Positions 26,327 to 34,474 of a stretch of 52,072 nucleotides of DNA are shown here, one piece after another. A model generated the notes under the pieces. The model had not been told where the DNA came from. It ran no database searches and worked only from the letters and a program-made list of their open reading frames with translations. The translations under genes and the position numbers were made by a program. Within the stretch, counting starts at the first letter, position 1; the number at the start of each line of letters is the position of its first letter. This DNA comes from Zobellia amurskyensis (GTDB taxonomy: Bacteria > Bacteroidota > Bacteroidia > Flavobacteriales > Flavobacteriaceae): positions 1-52,072 of the forward strand of contig NZ_RCNR01000032.1 of the NCBI RefSeq assembly GCF_009725985.1. The letters run 5' to 3'.

Positions 26327-28195
26327 ATGAGACTTAACTATTTGCTACCCATTTTAGCCTTAATCATGAATATTTCATGCAAAGGACAACAGCATACAAA
26401 TAAAAATCCTCCAAATATTGTTTGGATTGTTTCGGAAGATAACTCAAAGCACTACCTACAACTATTTGATAAGAATGGGATTGAAACGCCAAATATTGAA
26501 GCTTTGGCAAAAGAAGGGGTACAATTCAATAGAGCATTTTCCAATGCGCCAGTTTGTAGCGTGGCACGGTCAACTATTATTTCTGGATGCTATGCGCCAC
26601 GAACTGGTTCTCAGTTTCACAGGCGTTCAAAATTAGTGCCTATGCCAGACTCTTTACAAATGTTTCCGGCATATTTACGGGAAGCTGGTTATTACACGGT
26701 TAATAATAGTAAAGAGGATTATAATTTTATTAAAAGCGATAATGCTTGGGACGAATCCTCATCAAAAGGAACTTGGAAAAACCGCCAGCCAGACCAGCCA
26801 TTTTTCTATGTTCATAACATAGGGACTACACATGAATCTAGAGTCCATTTTCCTGAAAGTGATATAGAAGATGCCCCCACCACAGCAAAATTAGATGATT
26901 ATGCGGTGCAACCCAATCATCCTGATACGGAGCTTTTTCGATATACAAATGCCAGGTATCGTGATAAAATTGTGGAAATGGACGGTCAATTGGGCGAGGT
27001 AGTAAAAGCGCTTGAGGCCGATGGTCAGTTAGAAAACACATTCATTTTTTATTATGGGGACCACGGAGGTGTACTACCGGGAAGTAAAGGATATTTATAT
27101 GAAACAGGCCTTCACGTGCCTATGGTTGTTAGGATTCCTGAAAATTATAGCGATATGGCCGACTTAAAAGCTGGAAGTCAAACAGATCGCTTTGTTAGTT
27201 TTATTGATTTAGCGCCAACCGTTTTGAATTTGGCTGGAGTACAGATACCCGAACAAATAGATGGAAAACCTTTTTTAGGAGGTGGTGTTGATGCCAAGAA
27301 GTTGAGTGAAGAAAATGTAACCTATGGTTATGCTGATCGGTTTGATGAGAAGTATGATATGGTGCGTTCCGTACGTAAAGGGAAGTACAAGTACATTAGA
27401 AATTTTAATCCTTTCAATTTTGATGGGTTGATGAATGAATATCGTTACAAACAGGCTGCCTACGGAGAATGGGAGGAAATGTACGAAGAAGGTAAGTTGA
27501 ATGAAGTACAGTCCGCTTTTTTCAAATCACGTGCTCCAGAAATGTTGTTTGATGTGGAAAATGACCCATATGAAACCACAAATTTGGCCATTGACTCTAA
27601 GTTTGGAACTACCCTAAAAGAGATGCGCGGCCTTTTAAATGATTGGATTAGTGGAATGCCTGATCTTTCTTTTTACCCAGAATTTTATTTGGTAGAAAAT
27701 GCTTTTGATAATCCTGTAAAATTTGGAAGAAATCACAAGGATGATATTCAAAAATACATAGCAACGGCCAATCTAATGTTGGAGGATGCTACAGCTGTAC
27801 AAGCCCAATTAACAGAGCTATTACAATCTTCTGACCCATGGCAACGCTACTGGGCGCTAATTGTATGCAGTAGTTTTGGTGATGAGGTAAAAGCGCTAAC
27901 TCCGGCAATCAAAAAAATAGCACAGAATGATGTGCAGGGAATTAATAGGGTAAGAGCTGCAGAGTTTTTAGGAATGAATAAAGTGGCAGACCCAGTTCCT
28001 GTTATGCTTGATGCTCTTTATTCTGCACAATATGAAACTGAAGCCCTATTGATTTTAAACTCTATTGTACTTTTAAATTCGCATTCCTATGGATATAAGT
28101 TTACTGTTGATCCGAGTAAAATAAACGAGGATTTTAAAGGAGAAAAATCAGAAGTACTGCGTCGTACCCAATATCTAAGTGCTCAAACTAATTAG
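26327..28195 (+). CDS. S1-family (formylglycine-dependent) sulfatase lipoprotein with C-terminal HEAT-like repeats
   Basis: 622 residues with a lipoprotein signal ('LALIMNISCKG', Cys18). The sulfatase fold starts with 'PPNIVWIVSEDNS' (metal ligands E37/D38 region). The active-site Cys is C77 in 'NAPVCSVARSTIISG', a C-S-V-A-R variant of the usual C-x-P/A-x-R maturation motif. 'FYYGDHGGVLPGSKGYLYETG' supplies further metal and substrate ligands. From about residue 480 on, helical HEAT-like repeats follow ('LLQSSDPWQRYWALIVCSSF', 'VRAAEFLGM'). It should remove sulfate esters from algal galactans or other glycans after Cys-to-formylglycine conversion. It lies between the two SusC/D loci. Confidence 0.9.
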   Translation: MRLNYLLPILALIMNISCKGQQHTNKNPPNIVWIVSEDNSKHYLQLFDKNGIETPNIEALAKEGVQFNRAFSNAPVCSVARSTIISGCYAPRTGSQFHRRSKLVPMPDSLQMFPAYLREAGYYTVNNSKEDYNFIKSDNAWDESSSKGTWKNRQPDQPFFYVHNIGTTHESRVHFPESDIEDAPTTAKLDDYAVQPNHPDTELFRYTNARYRDKIVEMDGQLGEVVKALEADGQLENTFIFYYGDHGGVLPGSKGYLYETGLHVPMVVRIPENYSDMADLKAGSQTDRFVSFIDLAPTVLNLAGVQIPEQIDGKPFLGGGVDAKKLSEENVTYGYADRFDEKYDMVRSVRKGKYKYIRNFNPFNFDGLMNEYRYKQAAYGEWEEMYEEGKLNEVQSAFFKSRAPEMLFDVENDPYETTNLAIDSKFGTTLKEMRGLLNDWISGMPDLSFYPEFYLVENAFDNPVKFGRNHKDDIQKYIATANLMLEDATAVQAQLTELLQSSDPWQRYWALIVCSSFGDEVKALTPAIKKIAQNDVQGINRVRAAEFLGMNKVADPVPVMLDALYSAQYETEALLILNSIVLLNSHSYGYKFTVDPSKINEDFKGEKSEVLRRTQYLSAQTN

Positions 28196-28234
28196 AAATT
28201 AATTCACCTTTTTCAAACAATACAAAATGCTTAA

Positions 28235-28393
28235 TTAAAATTCATCCGTAAAGCAGGTGTATTCCATTTTTTGGTATTTGCTTTTGCAGTTACTGGGCCA
28301 ATGTCTATGGCTCAGGAGAATGAGAAATCAACTGAAAACACAGATCGTCCAAATACTATATTTCTACTTTCCGATGACCAAACTAGTGTGTAA
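28235..28393 (+). pseudogene. Remnant of a second sulfatase gene (5' end only)
   Basis: One frame reads a signal-peptide-like segment ('VFHFLVFAFAVTGPMSMAQ'), a short linker, then 'RPNTIFLLSDDQ', the standard N-terminal strand and metal-binding Asp pair of S1 sulfatases, and stops three codons later (TAA 28391). A plausible start ATG (28227) is out of frame and meets a stop after three codons, so the start is also broken. The remaining 400 or more codons are absent; the next thing downstream is the terminator of the oppositely oriented SusD gene. Deletion after insertion or decay is inferred. Confidence 0.75.
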
Positions 28394-28441
28394 CAGGTTG
28401 TTCCTCTTTTTGTTGATTTATAAAAATTCTAATTTGGATAT

Positions 28442-28474
28442 AAAAAAACCGGAAAGCCTTAGGGCTCTCCGGTT
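28442..28474 (-). terminator. Terminator of the second SusC/SusD operon
   Basis: AACCGGAAAGCC (28447-28458) and GGCTCTCCGGTT (28463-28474) pair with one mismatch. The adjacent A run (28442-28448) gives a T run on the minus strand, 43 bases after the SusD stop. Confidence 0.85.
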
Positions 28475-28516
28475 ACAAACTAACTCAACAAACAACTTTT
28501 CTAAGGTATAAGGGCC

Positions 28517-30223
28517 TTAGTACCCTGCATTTTGAACCATTGAAGGTGCTTTTTCAACTTCAGACTGTGGTATAGGTAGGTAGTACTGTCTTTCAAACCA
28601 TGGTCTTTCAACTACGGTGTATTCTTCATTGGTTAAATTACCATCTGTAGCTTTCGTCCATTTAAGACCTTTAATGTCAAAACCAAGGTGGTCTTCGTTC
28701 ATCCATCGTCTTTCATCAAAGAAGTTATGACCTTCAAATGCCAACTCTATTCTTCTTTCTCTTTTGATGGCTTCCAGTAAATCTGTGCCTGAAGCAGTAA
28801 TTGCAGGTTGTAAACCTCTAGTAGCTACTTTGCTTACAAACTCACGTGCAGTTCCTTCTTGCCCCAATTCATATTGTGCTTCGGCATAATTCAAATAAAT
28901 CTCAGCCAAACGATAAAGTATGAAAGGACGACTAGGAGAAATGTCGGTCATACCCACACTTTCATCTTGAAACTTTCTAATATTATAGCCCGTTTTTGAA
29001 GAGTGTCCCGTATTACCCAGACCTTCTGGAGAATCTAAACCGTGTGGCGTAGCCTCACTTGGATTGTCCGCCAAAGCATAATCAACCGGTCTTCCTCTAA
29101 ACGTAGAACCCTGATAGAACAAATCGGCATAAAAACGCATCTCACGATTGGCATTAGGGTTAGTAGGGTCGTAACCAGCTTCGTCCGTACTGCTTCCATC
29201 GGCCATATTAAACAATAGGGCAAAATTATGCGTAGGTGAAGATAGTGCCCAACCTCCATAACCACTTGGCGCTTGGGTCTGGTTCCATAATGAGTTGGCA
29301 TCAGTCCCAAAATCATAATAAAAACCACTATAGGCACGGGCGAATAGTATATCTTGGTTAGGTGATAAAAATAGATTTTGATACTCTTTGGCGTCTGCAA
29401 CGGCAATAAGGTCACGGGCACCAACCAAGTCTATGATTTCTTTGGCAGCGTCTGAAGCATCTTGCCATTTACTAGCTTTTGTATAATCGTACAATGGTCC
29501 GCTTGGTTCGGTAGTTGGGTCATGTAACGTACTTGCAGCGTAAAGTAAAGTACGAGATTTTACCGCCAAAGCCGATAGTTTAGTTGCACGGCCAAATTCA
29601 TTATCTGGACGCGTTTCGGGAAGAATAGCGGCAGCTTCATCAAGCTCTTTTACAATAAAATCTACACATTCTTCATAGCTATTTCTTACCAATGCAAAAT
29701 CGGCATCAAGACCTAAGGCGTTTTCTAAAATAGGAACACCGCCATAGTATTTAATGAGCTTGCTGTAAATATTCGCACGAAGGAATTTCATTTCAGCTTT
29801 AAGGATAGCCACTTTATCAGGGTCGGTTTTCATAGCTTCACTTTGGTCTATGCGATCTAAAAATTCATTGGCTAAACGAACATAATCCCAATAAGTGCTC
29901 CACTTTTGGGCAAGGACCCCCACGTTGCTCGGAGACCAACCTGCTCTTAATCTAAGTTGATCTAAATCATTAAAGTTGAACTTAGCCTCAAAAGAACCCA
30001 CTTCAATATTAAATCTTCTAGACCACCATTGGGCTTTGTTCAAACCCCAACTCTCGGTACTGTTGTAAACTGGGTAAACCAATCTTTCTACCTGATCAGG
30101 TTCACTGTAAATAATGTCTTCGGTAAAAGCATCAGAAGCTTCTGTATCCAATACATCTTCACAACCTATTGTCGCAAAAAGGGCAATTAAGACCCCAAAT
30201 TGCTTTATATTAATATATTTCAT
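28517..30223 (-). CDS. SusD-like surface glycan-binding lipoprotein (second locus)
   Basis: 568 residues with lipobox 'LIALFATIGCEDVLD'. SusD signatures are 'AEMKFLRANIYSKLIKYYGG' and 'SRPFILYRLAEIYLNYAEAQ', then 'AIKRERRIELAFEGHNFFDE' and the C-terminal 'YYLPIPQSEVEKAPSMVQNA'. It partners the SusC-like receptor immediately upstream (73-base gap). No enzyme gene follows on this strand, so the pair is an orphan transporter here and its glycan cannot be deduced. The nearby sulfatase and sulfatase remnant suggest, weakly, a sulfated glycan. Confidence 0.93.
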   Translation of the reverse strand: MKYINIKQFGVLIALFATIGCEDVLDTEASDAFTEDIIYSEPDQVERLVYPVYNSTESWGLNKAQWWSRRFNIEVGSFEAKFNFNDLDQLRLRAGWSPSNVGVLAQKWSTYWDYVRLANEFLDRIDQSEAMKTDPDKVAILKAEMKFLRANIYSKLIKYYGGVPILENALGLDADFALVRNSYEECVDFIVKELDEAAAILPETRPDNEFGRATKLSALAVKSRTLLYAASTLHDPTTEPSGPLYDYTKASKWQDASDAAKEIIDLVGARDLIAVADAKEYQNLFLSPNQDILFARAYSGFYYDFGTDANSLWNQTQAPSGYGGWALSSPTHNFALLFNMADGSSTDEAGYDPTNPNANREMRFYADLFYQGSTFRGRPVDYALADNPSEATPHGLDSPEGLGNTGHSSKTGYNIRKFQDESVGMTDISPSRPFILYRLAEIYLNYAEAQYELGQEGTAREFVSKVATRGLQPAITASGTDLLEAIKRERRIELAFEGHNFFDERRWMNEDHLGFDIKGLKWTKATDGNLTNEEYTVVERPWFERQYYLPIPQSEVEKAPSMVQNAGY

Positions 30224-30296
30224 TTCAGTTTTAATTTTTTGTTATTGTTCATTAACACCTCAAACTCAATAGAGCTTGGTTATACTAAATGATAGA

Positions 30297-33200
30297 TTAG
30301 AAACTTAGGTTAAGCCCTAAAGTATAGGTCTGTAATGATGGGTAGGTACTCTCTCTAAAATCATAGTAGCCATTAGCCTCTGGATCTAAACCTAAATCGG
30401 CTACGTCAGAGAACAAAGTCAACATATTATAACCTCTCACGAATATCTTTAGATCACCCAGTTTAATATCTTCCTTATGGAAGGTGTAGCCTAATTCCAA
30501 TTGCTTCAATCTAACAAAAGACGCATCGTGCAACCAAAAGTCCGCACCTTCAAAATTTTCGGCACTTCCACTTTGGTTACCGCTAAATTTGTCTCCCGTA
30601 GCGTATGCTCTGGGGTATCTTGCGTTTCGGTTTTCCGGGGTCCACCTTTGATCAAATAGAAAGTCGGGTCTAGCTCCTGGGCGTTCAAAGAAAATCAACA
30701 TTTCAGCCTCGGCTTGTCCTTGGAACAAGAAACTAAAGTCAAAATCTTTGTAATTGAAACCTCCAAAGAAACCAAACTGAATTTCAGGAACATTAGAAGA
30801 ATAGGCACGAACACGGTCATTGGCATTTATTTCACCATTTCCATCGGTATCTAAATATATTGGTTCACCTTCCACTGTGCCATCTAATTTCACTTCTGTA
30901 GCATCTACTTGCGCTTGATCTCTGAAAATACCAGCTGTAGGGTAGGTAATATAAGAGTCTAATGAGTGACCTTCTCTTTTTCTCCAGTCGGGCACATCTG
31001 CCGCTTCGGCCAAGAATACGACTTCATTTTTTGCTTGGGTAAAATTAGCCCCTAGGTTATAACCTATATTCTCTCCTATTTTATCTCTCCAGCTTAGTTC
31101 TACTTCCCAACCAAAATTGTCTACTTTTCCAATATTCTCTGCAGGTAGGGTTATACCGGCAGCATCAGGAATGGCGGCGGCACGGGTAACCAAAATATCC
31201 TCTCTGTTCTGGTAGAAATAATTTACGTCACCAGAAAGTTTATTGTCAAATAAGGTAAAATTTAATCCAATGTTCTTCATGTATGCCGTTTCCCAAGTTA
31301 TGTTCTCGTTGGGCACATTAGCACTGGTATAACCATTGTAACTTACACCAGGAGTACCAAAGACGGCAAAATTAGGTTGAGGATTGTTTGTTGGTCCACC
31401 ATAATTGTAACGAGTTAAATATTGAAAAGGAGCAATACGGTCATTACCCATTTTTGCCCAAGAAGCTCTTATTTTTAAGGCATTAAGCCATTCTACATTT
31501 TCAAGAAAAGATTCTTTGTTGATGGCCCACGAAGCCGCTATGCCAGGGAAGGTGCCAAACCGTTTTCCAGGACCAAAATTGCTGGAACCATCATGACGTA
31601 CGGTAAGGTCCAAAAAGTATTTCTTCTTAAAATCATATGAAAAAGAGCCAAAATAATTAACACGTGCCCATTCTTGAGACTCTCCGTAAGATTGCTGACC
31701 CTCATCGCTTCCCGCAAAAAGTTCACTATGTTCCGAAGTTGGAAATCCTCTTCTCTCGGCCCAAAAAGAACGTTGATTGGATGTGGCTTGTTCAACTCCT
31801 ATAAAACTGCTAATGGAATGATTGTCTCCCAAGCTTTTTGAGTAGTGAAGCGTAGAATTTAAAAGCAATTCATCAAACTTCCAGAAACTCTCACGCAGTG
31901 TGCGCTGAGAACCTTGCCCTTGTGCAAAACCTTGAGATGGTGTATAGTCATTGGTGCTTTCTTGATACGTGTAAACCGTCCAAGGAGTGTACCATGCCTT
32001 TACATCATTGTTCATTCTTCTTACACCTGCAAAACCTTTTAAGCTTAATCCAAGTATGGCGTTATCCAAGTTCCAGTCATAAGAAAACCTTCCTCGTAGT
32101 TCGTTATCCGTTTGCTTTGAAAAACCGGATTGTTGCGTAGCCATTACATATGGATTAGCACCATTTTCACCACCCCATCCAGGTAAGCCGTTAGGGTAGA
32201 TGCCTACTTCGGTAGGCTCATTTGTGTTGATGCGACTATAGATTTCACCTACACTTGCACCTGGTTGATTTCTATCGCCAAATCTGCCGGACAGATCTAC
32301 ACCAATTTTAAAGTTATCGGTTAGATTGATATCGATATTGGAGCGGACTTGTTTCTGTTTGAAATTTAGGTCGCCGGATTTGTACATACCGGTTTGACTG
32401 ATAAAATCACCACTTACAAAGTATTTCACGTTATCGCTACCTCCAGAAATGGAAACAGAATTACGGGATTCAGGTGAAGACTTGGCAAAAGTAAGGTCTG
32501 CCCAATCTGTGTTTGGAAAATTTATAGGGTCCGATCCGGAAGCATAATTATCAATTTGCCCTTGTGTGTAGGGTAGTGGTGTTCCGTTGCGTTGAGCTAT
32601 TTCATTATTGTAAATGGCATACTGCTCAGAAGACATTAAATTGGGAGCAACCGAAAACCGAGATACATTATAAGAAGAATTTAAATTGATTTTTGGTTTT
32701 CCGGATTTACCTCTTTTAGTGGTAATTAAAATAACACCGTTGGCAGCTCTAGCACCATAAATAGCTGCGGCACCATCCTTTAATACGGTTAAGGATTCAA
32801 TATCTTGAGGAGCCAAATGAGAGAAAGTATTGGCGGTAATACCATCAATCAAAATTAATGGAGAATTGTTTCCTAAGGTAGATTTACCTCTAATAAGAAG
32901 GGTTAAATCGTCGTCATTTGTAGATCCAGGAAGACCACCTCTATCTGCTATAATCAAACCAGGTACCGTTCCGGAAAGCGATTTGGCTAAATCCTTATTA
33001 CCTGCTTTAGCAATTTGTTCAGAACTTACGGTACTTACAGAGCCTGTAAGTTCTCCTTTTTTACGGGTAGTATATCCTAAAACAACAACTTCATCAAGTT
33101 TAGCGGCATCTTCTTCTAAAGTAACGTTGATTTCTGATTGACCACCTACTTGAACTTCCTTTGAAGAATACCCAATATATGAATATACAAGTGTAGCTTG

Positions 33201-33500
33201 ATCATCCCCAACTTCAATACTATAATTACCGTCAAAATCGGTTGAAGTACCGTTTGTACTACCTTTAACAAGGATAGTTACACCTGCCAAAGGCCCCATG
33301 GAATCAGATACTGTACCGGTTATGGTGCTTTGAATTGGATTGGCGCTTAGGTCGTTTTCTAAAAATGATTCCGTTAAAGCTGAAGATGCGTGTGATTGTA
33401 AAGGAATCGTTACTATAAAGATTATCACGAACTTTAGAACGAGTAATCTTGTGATGGAACTGCCTGGGCAACCCGCATCAGTAAACCATTTAATTTTCAT
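30297..33500 (-). CDS. SusC-like TonB-dependent receptor (second locus)
   Basis: 1067 residues. The N-terminus carries a 22-residue extension before its hydrophobic signal ('LLVLKFVIIFIVTIPLQSHA'). A CarboxypepD_reg-like domain ('ITGTVSDSMGPLAGVTILVK'), TonB-box region ('KLDEVVVLGYTTRKKGELTG'), plug ('LILIDGITANTFSHLAPQDI', 'LKDGAAAIYGARAANG') and barrel follow, ending 'TYPSLQTYTLGLNLSF'. It works with the SusD-like protein to import an oligosaccharide. Three dyads lie in its upstream leader. A PAS kinase and receiver are encoded further upstream on the same strand and may control it. Confidence 0.95.
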   Translation of the reverse strand: MKIKWFTDAGCPGSSITRLLVLKFVIIFIVTIPLQSHASSALTESFLENDLSANPIQSTITGTVSDSMGPLAGVTILVKGSTNGTSTDFDGNYSIEVGDDQATLVYSYIGYSSKEVQVGGQSEINVTLEEDAAKLDEVVVLGYTTRKKGELTGSVSTVSSEQIAKAGNKDLAKSLSGTVPGLIIADRGGLPGSTNDDDLTLLIRGKSTLGNNSPLILIDGITANTFSHLAPQDIESLTVLKDGAAAIYGARAANGVILITTKRGKSGKPKINLNSSYNVSRFSVAPNLMSSEQYAIYNNEIAQRNGTPLPYTQGQIDNYASGSDPINFPNTDWADLTFAKSSPESRNSVSISGGSDNVKYFVSGDFISQTGMYKSGDLNFKQKQVRSNIDINLTDNFKIGVDLSGRFGDRNQPGASVGEIYSRINTNEPTEVGIYPNGLPGWGGENGANPYVMATQQSGFSKQTDNELRGRFSYDWNLDNAILGLSLKGFAGVRRMNNDVKAWYTPWTVYTYQESTNDYTPSQGFAQGQGSQRTLRESFWKFDELLLNSTLHYSKSLGDNHSISSFIGVEQATSNQRSFWAERRGFPTSEHSELFAGSDEGQQSYGESQEWARVNYFGSFSYDFKKKYFLDLTVRHDGSSNFGPGKRFGTFPGIAASWAINKESFLENVEWLNALKIRASWAKMGNDRIAPFQYLTRYNYGGPTNNPQPNFAVFGTPGVSYNGYTSANVPNENITWETAYMKNIGLNFTLFDNKLSGDVNYFYQNREDILVTRAAAIPDAAGITLPAENIGKVDNFGWEVELSWRDKIGENIGYNLGANFTQAKNEVVFLAEAADVPDWRKREGHSLDSYITYPTAGIFRDQAQVDATEVKLDGTVEGEPIYLDTDGNGEINANDRVRAYSSNVPEIQFGFFGGFNYKDFDFSFLFQGQAEAEMLIFFERPGARPDFLFDQRWTPENRNARYPRAYATGDKFSGNQSGSAENFEGADFWLHDASFVRLKQLELGYTFHKEDIKLGDLKIFVRGYNMLTLFSDVADLGLDPEANGYYDFRESTYPSLQTYTLGLNLSF

Positions 33501-33528
33501 AAATTTGAATTAGTTAGAGTTAAACATG

Positions 33529-33545
33529 CCCCAGGGTTAATGGGG
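33529..33545. repeat. Small hairpin in the leader of the second SusC gene
   Basis: CCCCA (33529-33533) and TGGGG (33541-33545), 29-45 bases upstream of the SusC ATG, can form a five-bp stem in the mRNA leader. Confidence 0.4.
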
Positions 33546-33556
33546 TATTACTTTAC

Positions 33557-33573
33557 TTCATGCATTGCATGAA
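33557..33573. promoter_or_regulatory. 17-base palindrome upstream of the second SusC gene
   Basis: TTCATGCATTGCATGAA has perfect eight-base arms around one central base. In form it is a good operator; the protein that would bind is unknown. Confidence 0.5.
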
Positions 33574-33578
33574 ATTCC

Positions 33579-33606
33579 AAAGGGGAGTGTTGGCGCACTC
33601 TCCTTT
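33579..33606. repeat. 11-bp hairpin in the leader region of the second SusC gene
   Basis: AAAGGGGAGTG (33579-33589) and CACTCTCCTTT (33596-33606) pair with one mismatch. The T run lies on the plus strand, so as a terminator it would act against the SusC direction. Confidence 0.5.
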
Positions 33607-34068
33607 TTCGGTCGGTTATATTCTATAATTAAAGTGTTAATACTTGAGTCATTTTAGTTGGATTGGCGTGTGAAATTGATAATATTCATTTAGTTTTTAC
33701 AAAAGAACCATAAAAACAAGGGTGCATATTTGCGAAATTTAACTCGCTATTGCACTATTTTACCATTTTTAAGGTTTTGTTAGTAAAAATGCGCAAAAAT
33801 TGAGTTTATAGAGGTGTGTGAATTAATAACAGGAGAAAATTTAACTGAATGACTGTCAGAAGAATTAAAGAAGAAATATAATAATTAAAGGAATAGAAAA
33901 GGATACATAGAATAAGACTATGTAGTGGGGTAATGTATAAGTAGAATCACCAATTCGTTAATGAAAGGTGGCTAGTTATAGAATATAGGAAGTACGAATT
34001 TTTAATCCGTCTAGGTGGGGCTGAAGAATATAACCTCTAGTAAAAGTGAGTTTTAAATTGGGAAATCT
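33607..34068. promoter_or_regulatory. Gap between the second SusC gene and the receiver gene
   Basis: 462 A+T-rich bases without a gene. It should contain the SusC promoter on the minus strand, but I find no clear TTG / TAnnTTTG pair and nothing else definite. Confidence 0.5.
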
Positions 34069-34470
34069 TTATTGAAGGTTTAAAAATACAGATTGAAGTT
34101 GTTCTGTTTTTATAGGCTTTACAAAATAATCCGCAATAGAATCTATTCGTTGGGCTCTTTCAATATCTACAGGGTCTAAGGAGGATGATATCATATAGAT
34201 ATCTATTTTTTTGTTCAATTGACTCTCAATTTTCGCAAACTCTTTTATGAATTGAAAGCCGTCCATAACGGGCATATCAATATCTAGAAATATAACATCT
34301 GGCAATTCAGAGTCAATATTAAGGTTGTCAAGTATAAAAGCTAGAGCCATTTCACCATCTTCAAAAGCTAATGTGTTTACTAATAAATGCATGGTTTCCA
34401 TCTTTTTTACAACCGTATAACGGTAGATGTAATCGTCATCTATAATACAGATTTTGGGAGTGTTTTTCAT
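34069..34470 (-). CDS. Stand-alone CheY-like response regulator
   Basis: 133 residues, a single receiver domain: acidic pocket 'IIDDDYIYR' (D11-D13), phospho-acceptor D63 in 'VIFLDIDMPVMDG', conserved Ser in 'YMISSSLDP' and Lys in 'YFVKPIKTEQ'. There is no output domain, so it must act by protein contact or phosphotransfer. It starts four bases after the PAS kinase gene, its evident partner. Confidence 0.92.
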   Translation of the reverse strand: MKNTPKICIIDDDYIYRYTVVKKMETMHLLVNTLAFEDGEMALAFILDNLNIDSELPDVIFLDIDMPVMDGFQFIKEFAKIESQLNKKIDIYMISSSLDPVDIERAQRIDSIADYFVKPIKTEQLQSVFLNLQ

Positions 34471-34474
34471 GTAA

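Noticed and set aside
28257-28511. 84-codon open frame downstream of the sulfatase gene
   Set aside because: It is the wrong frame of the sulfatase remnant and runs through the SusD terminator; the meaningful frame is 28235-28393.
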